Origin: Thermodesulfobacteriaceae bacterium
GTDB taxonomy: Bacteria; Desulfobacterota; Dissulfuribacteria; Dissulfuribacterales; UBA3076
Direction of reading: 5' to 3'
Length of the DNA: 12,026 bases
NCBI GenBank assembly: GCA_012961845.1
Contig: DTYO01000032.1
Location: 1 to 12,026 of the forward strand
The stretch's first letter is position 1; each line of letters begins with the position of its first letter. Positions 1 through 5,866 of the stretch are shown here, piece by piece. A model generated the notes under the pieces. That model made no database searches and was not told the DNA's origin. It saw nothing but the letters and a program-made list of their open reading frames with translations. The position numbers were made by a program, and so were the translations under genes.

Positions 1-41
1 CAATGCATGCTTGACCCACATACCTGAAAAAATTGCTGAGT

Positions 42-62
42 TTGGTTAAGAACCAATTTTTT
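42..62 (+). terminator. Possible weak intrinsic terminator of an upstream gene outside the window
   Basis: A perfect 6-bp inverted repeat (TTGGTT at 42-47, AACCAA at 51-56, loop AAG) is followed directly by six T at 57-62. This is the geometry of a rho-independent terminator reading rightward. The stem has only two G-C pairs, so it would be weak. It fits the end of a plus-strand gene left of the window. Confidence 0.35.
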
Positions 63-75
63 AGTTTTGGATATC

Positions 76-104
76 TTGTTTGCCGATGGTGTGTTAATTT
101 AAAT
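76..104 (+). promoter_or_regulatory. Weak sigma-70-like promoter candidate for the DJ-1 gene
   Basis: TTGTTT (76-81) and TTAAAT (99-104) are separated by 17 bases, the usual sigma-70 spacing. They match the consensus at 3 of 6 and 4 of 6 positions. The predicted start would lie about 30 bases before the ATG at 140. The match is poor and is offered only because it sits between the upstream hairpin and the gene. Confidence 0.25.
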
Positions 105-139
105 GAACGATGAATATGGATACAGAAAGAGGAGTCATT

Positions 140-697
140 ATGTCTGAAAAGCGAATACTGATTCTGCTGGCACCGGGGTATGAGGAGCTGGAAGCCGTTG
201 CAGTCATAGACATTCTCCGACGTGCAGGCCTCCAGGTGATAGCAGCAGGTACAGTGTCGGGGCCGGTGCCTTCTGCAAGGGATGTCATGATCGTGCCTGA
301 TAAAACATTGGACGAGGTGATGGATGAACGTTTTGATCTGATAGTCCTTCCAGGGGGGCTGGATGCTACAGAAAGTCTGGCCAATGATGCCAGAGTAATC
401 GATTTGCTGAAAAAGCAGATCGGCGGCGGCCGGTTTGTCGGGGCCATATGCGCAGCACCAACCATCCTCGATCGCCACGGTCTGGCGCGTGATAAGATAG
501 TGACGTGTCATCCTGTCTGTAGGGCCTCCATCAAGGAGGCAAGGCTTGCTGAGGATCAGGTCGTACAGGATGGGCTTTTGATTACAAGTCAGGGGCCGGG
601 TACGGCAATCGAATTCGGGCTGAAGCTTGTGGACCTGCTGGCCGGCAGGGAAAAGATGCAGGAGGTCGGCCATGGGCTTCTTGCAGAGGTTGGATGA
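140..697 (+). CDS. DJ-1/PfpI family protein (DJ-1/YajL-like)
   Basis: A 185-residue protein of the DJ-1/ThiJ/PfpI superfamily, close to the usual DJ-1 length of about 190. The N-terminal strand and GYEELEAV stretch carry Glu18, equivalent to the acidic partner of the active-site cysteine in DJ-1. The nucleophile elbow GAICAAP places the reactive Cys at residue 104. A His follows at 124 (TCHP) and the core ends with GPGTAIEFGL. DJ-1 relatives are cytosolic and are linked to oxidative and carbonyl stress. Reported activities (glyoxalase, deglycase, chaperone) remain debated, so no specific reaction is assigned. The start at 140 is preferred over an in-frame ATG at 110 because AAAGAGGAG lies just upstream at 127-134 and the family begins at the first strand (KRILILLA). 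rpoH follows after 59 bases on the same strand. Confidence 0.9.
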   Translation: MSEKRILILLAPGYEELEAVAVIDILRRAGLQVIAAGTVSGPVPSARDVMIVPDKTLDEVMDERFDLIVLPGGLDATESLANDARVIDLLKKQIGGGRFVGAICAAPTILDRHGLARDKIVTCHPVCRASIKEARLAEDQVVQDGLLITSQGPGTAIEFGLKLVDLLAGREKMQEVGHGLLAEVG

Positions 698-756
698 CCG
701 GCTGTGACTGGATCCAAAACATTTAATATTCTAAATTCCTCAAGCCATCGAAATTC

Positions 757-1698
757 ATGACCCGGAAGAAGAAATCCAAATCCCTGAAGCCGTCCGTTCC
801 TGTGCGCAAGGAATTGGCGGATCAGCCTGTTCCGGTAGGGCCGGTAGATCCTCTTCAGCAGTATCTGACCGAGATAAGCAGGTATCCTCTGTTGACCAGA
901 GAGCAAGAGGAGGCCATTACCAAGGAATATTATGAAAGCAGAGACCCTGAGCTGGCATCAAGAATAGTTACAGCAAACCTCAGGCTGGTAATAAAGATCG
1001 CCCTGGATTTTCAGAAATTTTGGATGCAGAATTTTCTGGACCTGATACAGGAGGGCAACATAGGATTGATGCAGGCGGTCAAGAAGTTCAATCCTTACAA
1101 AGGAGTAAAATTTTCATATTATGCATCCTTTTGGATAAAGGCCTATATCCTTAAGTTCGTAATGGACAACTGGCGGCTGGTTAAGATAGGCACAACCCAA
1201 GCACAGCGAAAACTGTTTTATAATCTTCACAAGGAAAAGGAACGACTCTATGCACTGGGTTTTGATCCTGTCCCTAAACTGATTTCGGAACGACTCAGTG
1301 TCTCTGAAAAGGATGTCATAGATATGGACCAGCGTATGGGGTCATGGGATGTGTCCTTGGATGCACCTGTGAGACATGATTCGGAAGACAAGTATATGGA
1401 TTTCCTGTCCAGTAGCGGCATATCGGTGGAGGCTAGGGTGGCCAGGGTGGAGATAGGCTCACACCTCAGGGAGCATCTCGACGTTTTCAAAGAACAGCTG
1501 GAGGGTAAAGAACGGGTAATTTTTGAAAAACGGATGCTGGCTGAAGAGCCCCAGACTCTCCAGGCACTGGGCAAGATATTCGGGATTTCCAGGGAGAGGG
1601 TCCGGCAGATAGAAGTCAAACTGAAAAAGCGCCTCAAGGAGTTTCTCAAAGAGAGGATTCCCGACCTGGAAAGTTATCCGGAGGGAGTTGAAGAATAA
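757..1698 (+). CDS. rpoH: RNA polymerase sigma factor RpoH (sigma-32 type)
   Basis: A 313-residue group of sigma-70 family factor. A basic N-terminus is followed by DPLQQYLTEISRYPLLT (31-47), sigma region 2 (about 66-135, with FLDLIQEGNIGLMQAV and the promoter-melting stretch FSYYASFWIKAYI), and region 4 with its helix-turn-helix (about 267-297, ALGKIFGISRERVRQIE). The segment QRKLFYNLHKEKERL (150-164) closely matches the RpoH box QRKLFFNL that distinguishes sigma-32 from other sigma factors, and region 1.1 is absent. It should direct RNA polymerase to heat-shock promoters and be controlled by chaperones and proteolysis, as known for the family. No clear Shine-Dalgarno precedes the ATG, but a TAA lies 33 bases upstream in frame and no other ATG/GTG/TTG lies between, so 757 is the first usable start. 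The TPR gene starts five bases after its stop, indicating co-transcription. Confidence 0.92.
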   Translation: MTRKKKSKSLKPSVPVRKELADQPVPVGPVDPLQQYLTEISRYPLLTREQEEAITKEYYESRDPELASRIVTANLRLVIKIALDFQKFWMQNFLDLIQEGNIGLMQAVKKFNPYKGVKFSYYASFWIKAYILKFVMDNWRLVKIGTTQAQRKLFYNLHKEKERLYALGFDPVPKLISERLSVSEKDVIDMDQRMGSWDVSLDAPVRHDSEDKYMDFLSSSGISVEARVARVEIGSHLREHLDVFKEQLEGKERVIFEKRMLAEEPQTLQALGKIFGISRERVRQIEVKLKKRLKEFLKERIPDLESYPEGVEE

Positions 1699-1703
1699 TA
1701 TAG

Positions 1704-3434
1704 ATGAAGATGTTATTTTCTCTTTCCAGTTCTATTTTTTTTGTTGTGCTGCTTTTTCTTATATTGGCAGCCAGTCCTGGCACCCTGCAGGGTAAATCTA
1801 CCCCTTATCTGGGACCTGCTTATTCCTATTATCTCATGGGAATCGTAGAGTTTTCGGCCGGTCGGCCTCAGGATGCCATGAAGATGCTTGAAAAGGCAGC
1901 GGAACTGGATCCTGATTCGGTATATATACTCGAAGATCTGGCCAAGGTTGCGATACGTGCAGGGGAAATGGAGCGGGCTGCCGGGTGGGCCCGTCAGGCC
2001 CTTGGTTTAAATCCTGATGATCCCGAACTTCAACTGTTGCTGGCGCGGATTTATGTCAGCCAGCACAAGCTTCTTGAGGCCCTGGAGCTGCTGGAAAAAA
2101 TAATCAAGGATGATCCCGAGAACCAGGAAGCCCTTTTTCTGGCAGGCAGTTTGCTTGCTCAGGCCAAGGATTATCCTAAGGCCATAGAAGTGCTTGAAAA
2201 AGCGGCAAAATTGGAGGGTCGGCGTTCATTCATGGCCAATTACTATCTTGGCCAGCTATACAGGGATACCGGGGATTTGAAGCGTTCTGAAGACTATTTC
2301 AACAAAGCGCTGGACCTGAATCCGGACGTTATAATAATTTATCTGGACTTGGCCGATGTATATGCGATGCAGGGAAGGATAGATGAGGCTGTGGACGTAT
2401 ACAGGACTGTTCTTGTGCATCAGCCGGGCCACCTCAAGGCGAGAGAAAGTTTGTTCAGGCTGTTGTTGAGAGAACATCGGCTGGATGAGGCCCTTTCTGA
2501 ATTGCATGTCATGAAAGACGTTATTTCCGACAATCCTGAGATAGGATTAAAGATAGCCGTCCTGTGTCTTCAATACCGGAAATATGATGAGGCTCTCGAC
2601 ATACTCGACGAGTTGCTGGAGATTTATCCAGGCCATAGCCAGATAATTTTCTATAATGCTATTGCCCATGAGCGGAAAGGTGAAGTGGGAAGGGCCATGG
2701 AGCTTCTGGAATCCATTCCCGGGTCTGATCCCCTTTCAGTGGATGCCAGAATCAGGATGGCCCATTTTCTGACAAAGGAAGGCAAACTTGAAGAGGCCAC
2801 AAAACTGATTAAGGACAGCCTGGCACAGTCACCAGACAAAAAGGAATACATTGTTGCGCTGAGCAGCCTGTATGAAGATGCAGGCAGATTGTCAGATGCG
2901 GAAAAAATTTTGAAATCGGCGGCAGGTGCAGACCAGGATGACTGCGAGCTGCTTTATCATCTGGTCATAGTCCTGGAAAAAGTGGGAAAAAGAGCGGAAG
3001 CAATAGAACTGGCAAGAAAAATAATTCGAATTGACGCCGACCATGTCCACGCCCTGAACTATCTCGGTTATACCTATGCTGAACAGGGCATAAGGCTTGA
3101 AGAAGCGGAGAAACTCGTAAAGAAGGCGCTTTCACTCAAACCCGGCGATGGTTATATCACCGACAGCCTAGGGTGGGTGTACTATAAACAGAACAGGCTG
3201 AAAAAGGCCGTTTACTATCTTAAAAATGCCCATGAACTGGTACCCGAAGATCCCAAAATAGCCGAACATCTCGGCGATGCCTACATGGCCAAGGGGCTGT
3301 TTTATAATGCCCTTAAAAAATACAGATGTTCCCTGAAATATGCAACCAAGCCTGAAGACAGAGCCGCTATTAAGGACAAAATAAAGAGGGTCGAGCAGGC
3401 TATAGAATACAGGGATGATGAAGGGTTCTGGTAA
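1704..3434 (+). CDS. Exported tetratricopeptide (TPR) repeat protein
   Basis: A 576-residue protein. Residues 1-30 form a signal peptide with a hydrophobic core at about 10-23 and probable cleavage near LQG-K. There is no lipobox cysteine, so it is probably a periplasmic or membrane-tethered protein. The rest, about 38-560, is a nearly unbroken array of roughly 15 TPR units of 34-36 residues, each with the pattern of G/A8, A20 and P32 (for example AMKMLEKAAELDPDS and AIEVLEKAAKLEGRR). The C-terminal units (LNYLGYTYAEQG, DSLGWVYYKQNRLKKA, HLGDAYMAKG) are a conserved arrangement seen in exported proteobacterial TPR proteins. TPR arrays are protein-binding scaffolds, and the partner cannot be told here. 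It begins five bases after rpoH, suggesting translational coupling, and ends 11 bases from the convergent histidine kinase with no terminator visible between them. Confidence 0.85.
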   Translation: MKMLFSLSSSIFFVVLLFLILAASPGTLQGKSTPYLGPAYSYYLMGIVEFSAGRPQDAMKMLEKAAELDPDSVYILEDLAKVAIRAGEMERAAGWARQALGLNPDDPELQLLLARIYVSQHKLLEALELLEKIIKDDPENQEALFLAGSLLAQAKDYPKAIEVLEKAAKLEGRRSFMANYYLGQLYRDTGDLKRSEDYFNKALDLNPDVIIIYLDLADVYAMQGRIDEAVDVYRTVLVHQPGHLKARESLFRLLLREHRLDEALSELHVMKDVISDNPEIGLKIAVLCLQYRKYDEALDILDELLEIYPGHSQIIFYNAIAHERKGEVGRAMELLESIPGSDPLSVDARIRMAHFLTKEGKLEEATKLIKDSLAQSPDKKEYIVALSSLYEDAGRLSDAEKILKSAAGADQDDCELLYHLVIVLEKVGKRAEAIELARKIIRIDADHVHALNYLGYTYAEQGIRLEEAEKLVKKALSLKPGDGYITDSLGWVYYKQNRLKKAVYYLKNAHELVPEDPKIAEHLGDAYMAKGLFYNALKKYRCSLKYATKPEDRAAIKDKIKRVEQAIEYRDDEGFW

Positions 3435-3445
3435 TATTGCAGAAC

Positions 3446-4528
3446 TCAGTCTGTGGACAGATGGGTACGAAACTCAATTGTGACTAGGGTTCCCTTTCCT
3501 TCCCTGCTTTTGATATCTATGGTGCCCCGGTGTTCTTCAATTATCTGCCGAACCATGGACAGCCCCAGCCCGGTGCCTTTTTCCTTTGTCCCGTAAAAGG
3601 CATCGAATACATGCTTCAATACGGCCTCCGGTATTCCCGGCCCATTATCCTGTACCTGTACGGATATTCCCTTGTCACATAGTCCATTGGTGACCAGGAT
3701 GGTATTTCCTGTACTGCATGCTTCTATGGCGTTTCTCAGTATGTGGACTATTGCTATCTTGATCAGATGCCTGCTTCCCTTGAACCAGAGAGCTTTATGA
3801 GCCCTGTTGAATATGATTTGTATCTCCTCCTTGTCGGCTTCCGGCTTTACTATGTCGATGGCCTCATCAACCAGTGAATTGAGCTCCTGTGCAGAAAAGG
3901 ATAAACTCATCTCCTTGTGCAGGCCTTCGAATCTGGCAACCAGCTGTTCAAGCCGTACAGCAAAATTCAGTACGGTCTCAAGGTTTTTACGCTCCGGGGC
4001 ATCATCAGGCAGTTTTTTGATCATCCTCCGGATGAGTCCGCCGATAACCATGACAGGATTTCTGATATCATGCGCAACGCTGAGAGCGAGTTCGGCTCTG
4101 GTCCGTTCGGAAACGATGGCTTCTGTATCTCTGTTCAGGAGCAGGAGTTCCTTGCTGGTTTTTTCTATCTTTTCTTTGTCCAGGTTGATCTGGGCCATAA
4201 TCTGCTGCATTCTCCTGAAAAACAGGGTCACCGCTGCTATTACTATAAAAGTGACGGTGTTGATGGAACCGCTGACAGGGGAAAGCCTCTTCCACAGATG
4301 TTCGTGGTCAGTAAAATACAGGATGTGTTTGATTATGTGCCCCATTGAACGTGATACACTAAATGCGAAAATCGCTGTCATGAGCCACAGGAGATAGGTG
4401 GACATGGGGTTGTCCTTGTCTCTGCAGTTTATTTCTCTGGCGATTTTCAGGCATAATCCCGAAAGAAAGATCATTGCCAGGGATCCTGTGAGATCAAGTA
4501 CTGTTATCGGATACAGGGGCAGAATCAT
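3446..4528 (-). CDS. Membrane sensor histidine kinase
   Basis: A 360-residue orthodox histidine kinase. Three hydrophobic segments lie at about 12-30, 45-62 and 91-105, with a short histidine-rich loop between the second and third (GHIIKHILYFTDHEHLW, 63-79). A charged helix likely to be coiled coil (106-148) leads to the H-box SVAHDIRNPV with phospho-acceptor His153. The ATPase domain has an N-box (HILRNAIEA, Asn266), a G1 box (QDNGPGIP, 293-300), an F-box region (FDAFYGTKEKG) and a G2 box (GTGLGLSMV, 318-326). No PAS, GAF or HAMP domain and no receiver domain is evident, so the signal is probably read within the membrane part. Its ATG overlaps the stop of the upstream membrane protein gene by four bases (ATGA), so the two are translated together. 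No response regulator lies in the window. Confidence 0.9.
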   Translation of the reverse strand: MILPLYPITVLDLTGSLAMIFLSGLCLKIAREINCRDKDNPMSTYLLWLMTAIFAFSVSRSMGHIIKHILYFTDHEHLWKRLSPVSGSINTVTFIVIAAVTLFFRRMQQIMAQINLDKEKIEKTSKELLLLNRDTEAIVSERTRAELALSVAHDIRNPVMVIGGLIRRMIKKLPDDAPERKNLETVLNFAVRLEQLVARFEGLHKEMSLSFSAQELNSLVDEAIDIVKPEADKEEIQIIFNRAHKALWFKGSRHLIKIAIVHILRNAIEACSTGNTILVTNGLCDKGISVQVQDNGPGIPEAVLKHVFDAFYGTKEKGTGLGLSMVRQIIEEHRGTIDIKSREGKGTLVTIEFRTHLSTD

Positions 4529-5061
4529 TTTTGTTGTGTCCTGGCGGGCAGTTTCTGGGGTTTTTCAGGCATCCTGGACAGGATGAGTCTGAGTCCCAGG
4601 TAGAAACAAAACAGGGCGGGGACGCAGAGCAAGTGATCTATTTTCAGAATGTAATATGTGAGCTCGTTGGCTGTCCTCGCGATAAGGGCTGTAGGGCCGT
4701 GTCCTTCACTGGTGACAAAACTGTCCGGGGGAAGGAGGGATGTGGCAATGTGTCCGGAAAAGGCCCATATGTTCCACGCTGCCAGCAGGCAGGCTCCGTA
4801 GGCGATATGCTTCCATGCCCTGTTTTTGCCCAAGTCCGATTTTAAGATTTTATATGCAAAGCCTAGCATGGAAAGGAAATATAATATGTGGGCCCCCTGA
4901 TGCACGTACAGTCCTTCAGGCGAACCATGGGTCTGGAGGGCATAGGCGGGAGCGGCGGTCAGGAAAAAAAAGATCAAGACACTGAATGTTTTTTCCGATC
5001 CGGTAACGTAGCCGCTTCTGTCGGAAAAGGGGGGCGGAGTCCTAAAAAATTTTCTTGACAT
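4525..5061 (-). CDS. Histidine-rich membrane protein coupled to the histidine kinase
   Basis: A 178-residue protein with no assigned function. It has a hydrophobic stretch at 27-41 that may be a signal sequence cut after AYA, then the motif HGSPEGLYVHQGAH (45-58) and three likely membrane helices (about 58-73, 86-108, 135-161). His54, His58, His104 and His143 lie at or within helices, and His121 lies in a loop (EGHGP). This placement would suit metal or haem ligation, but that is inference. The C-terminus is short, basic and polar. Its stop overlaps the kinase start by four bases, so the two products probably act together as a sensing unit. An in-frame TTG at 5109 would add 16 residues. ATG 5061 is preferred, although no clear Shine-Dalgarno is present for either. 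Confidence 0.72.
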   Translation of the reverse strand: MSRKFFRTPPPFSDRSGYVTGSEKTFSVLIFFFLTAAPAYALQTHGSPEGLYVHQGAHILYFLSMLGFAYKILKSDLGKNRAWKHIAYGACLLAAWNIWAFSGHIATSLLPPDSFVTSEGHGPTALIARTANELTYYILKIDHLLCVPALFCFYLGLRLILSRMPEKPQKLPARTQQK

Positions 5062-5082
5062 GGTATGGGCTGGTATTAAAAT
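5055..5082 (+). promoter_or_regulatory. Sigma-70-type promoter of the small lipoprotein gene
   Basis: A consensus -35 hexamer TTGACA (5055-5060) is followed after 16 bases by TAAAAT (5077-5082), five of six matches to the -10 consensus. The predicted transcription start is near 5089, giving a leader of about 36 bases to the ATG at 5125. The -35 hexamer covers the start codon of the divergent membrane protein gene (5059-5061, minus strand), so transcription of the two genes may interfere. Confidence 0.6.
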
Positions 5083-5124
5083 ATTTTTATGAGCATATCT
5101 TTGAGTCAAAATACTGACAGCCGT

Positions 5125-5397
5125 ATGAGGCGTTTCATCAAGCGGACCATCCTTCCCGCAGGAATTTGCCTGGTCATCCTGCTGTCAGGCTGTCATAATT
5201 CCCAGGTACAGGGGGAATATGACAATCCATATTCCAAGGCCGATGTAAAGCTGATGATGACCTACCATGGTGCTTCCGTTGCCAGATTTGACGGCAGACA
5301 GTGGTGGTTTCTGGCAGGTGACCGCTGGATAAAGATTGAAAGCGGTGGTGCGTATGAATATGTGCAGCTCTGTGCCAAGGAATCCACCAAACTCTGA
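5125..5397 (+). CDS. Small putative lipoprotein, unknown function
   Basis: A 90-residue protein starting with a basic n-region (MRRFIKR), a hydrophobic core (TILPAGICLVIL) and the lipobox LLSGC, with the lipidated Cys at residue 23. The mature part of about 68 residues contains a polar stretch (HNSQVQGEYDNPYSKAD) and an aromatic strand-like region (FDGRQWWFLAGDRWIKI, 55-71), then a second Cys at 83. I do not recognise the family. Position 5125 is chosen over the in-frame ATG at 5089 because it yields a textbook lipoprotein signal and because the predicted transcription start falls at about 5089. No strong Shine-Dalgarno is visible. It is divergent from the histidine-rich membrane protein and kinase pair, which may hint at a shared role, but that is inference. 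Confidence 0.65.
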   Translation: MRRFIKRTILPAGICLVILLSGCHNSQVQGEYDNPYSKADVKLMMTYHGASVARFDGRQWWFLAGDRWIKIESGGAYEYVQLCAKESTKL

Positions 5398-5494
5398 CCT
5401 TTTTATCATTGCCCAGATCAAAATCCTACTAAAATAAAAATCCTTTTTCCATTCGCAGTAATTTATATCAGCTGAGATCCGGAATATAAACACT

Positions 5495-5513
5495 TACTGG
5501 ATTTTTTCCAGTA
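5495..5513. repeat. Perfect 7-5-7 palindrome TACTGGA-N5-TCCAGTA
   Basis: TACTGGA (5495-5501) and TCCAGTA (5507-5513) are exact inverted copies around five T. As DNA this has the dyad symmetry of a transcription-factor operator. As RNA it is a 7-bp hairpin. It is not followed by a T tract, so it is not an intrinsic terminator. It resembles the LexA palindrome of enterobacteria only loosely (CTGG rather than CTGT), so no regulator is assigned. Confidence 0.6.
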
Positions 5514-5559
5514 TGTCATTACCGGCATTTCCTTCATTGCCGCATGTACTGGAAAAAAT
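5501..5559. repeat. Long inverted repeat with nested stem, overlapping the 5495-5513 palindrome
   Basis: ATTTTTTCCAGTA (5501-5513) is the exact reverse complement of TACTGGAAAAAAT (5547-5559). Allowing two G-U pairs, the stem extends inward to 5516 and 5544, 16 pairs in all. Inside the loop a second stem forms between CGGCA (5523-5527) and TGCCG (5538-5542). The third copy of TACTGGA at 5495-5501 competes for the same central arm (5507-5513), so two mutually exclusive foldings exist. No T tract follows on either strand. Confidence 0.6.
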
Positions 5560-5779
5560 GTGTCTGACAGGGTTGATTTTTAGCTCATACCTGTCTGATA
5601 ATGTAAAGGGAATCAATGACCTGAGTCAAACAGACAAGTGGCCGCAGGTTGACCGGGACCGTATTCAGGCTGCCTCCGGGAATCAGGGTTCTTGTTTGAA
5701 AAACAAGGGTACATCAAAATTGTCACAGTTATTGTGCTGATATTTCAAGGATTATTTTTTTACCAGCAATGCTGTTTTG

Positions 5780-5816
5780 TACAGGAGGACAACTTCCAGG
5801 GATAGCCTCCAGTGTA
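5780..5816 (+). repeat. Hairpin enclosing an unused AGGAGG in the aldolase leader
   Basis: TACAGGAGG (5780-5788) can pair with CCTCC (5806-5810) and, after a two-base bulge, TGTA (5813-5816), giving nine base pairs. The 5' arm contains a strong Shine-Dalgarno-like AGGAGG (5783-5788) with no ATG or GTG at a suitable distance. It lies about 50 bases before the aldolase start. Confidence 0.4.
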
Positions 5817-5866
5817 TAACCATCATATTTTCAGAAAGACACCAGACAGGAAAGGAGATTAATGCT

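Larger units (their letters stand above)
5398..5866. other. 469-base non-coding region, probable long leader of the aldolase gene
   Basis: No convincing gene lies here. The only sizeable open frame (5513-5740, 75 codons) lacks a Shine-Dalgarno, begins inside a hairpin arm and resembles nothing I know. The stretch holds several inverted repeats: 5495-5513, 5501-5559, 5566-5595 (GACAGG/CCTGTC), 5691-5707 (CTTGTTT, loop GAA, AAACAAG) and 5780-5816. A weak promoter-like pair, TTGCCC (5409-5414) and TAAAAT (5430-5435) with a 15-base spacer, could start a transcript of about 425 bases before the aldolase. No rho-independent terminator for the lipoprotein gene is evident. Confidence 0.5.

Noticed and set aside
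3807..4397. Long plus-strand open frames opposite the histidine kinase
   Set aside because: They are antisense shadows. The minus frame carries all the kinase motifs, while the plus translations are serine- and leucine-rich without a domain.
5062..5109. TTG-initiated N-terminal extension of the histidine-rich membrane protein
   Set aside because: It has no Shine-Dalgarno and overlaps a possible -35 element. The ATG at 5061 gives a more usual signal-sequence length.
5089..5124. 12-residue extension of the lipoprotein from ATG 5089
   Set aside because: The predicted transcription start falls at about 5089, and the shorter form gives a standard lipoprotein signal with a basic n-region.
5495..5513. 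Palindrome considered as a LexA box
   Set aside because: The CTGG/CCAG core differs from the enterobacterial CTGT/ACAG core, and no SOS gene is adjacent.
5495..5559. Inverted repeats considered as an intrinsic terminator for the lipoprotein gene
   Set aside because: No T tract follows the stem on either strand. The T run is in the loop or 5' arm.
5513..5740. 75-codon open frame in the region before the aldolase
   Set aside because: It has no Shine-Dalgarno, starts inside an inverted-repeat arm, shows no domain or signal, and its composition resembles random translation. A leader peptide cannot be fully excluded.
5777..5866. 30-residue N-terminal extension of the aldolase from a TTG codon
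   Set aside because: A strong AAAGGAGA lies eight bases before ATG 5867, and the extension runs through a predicted hairpin with unrelated composition.
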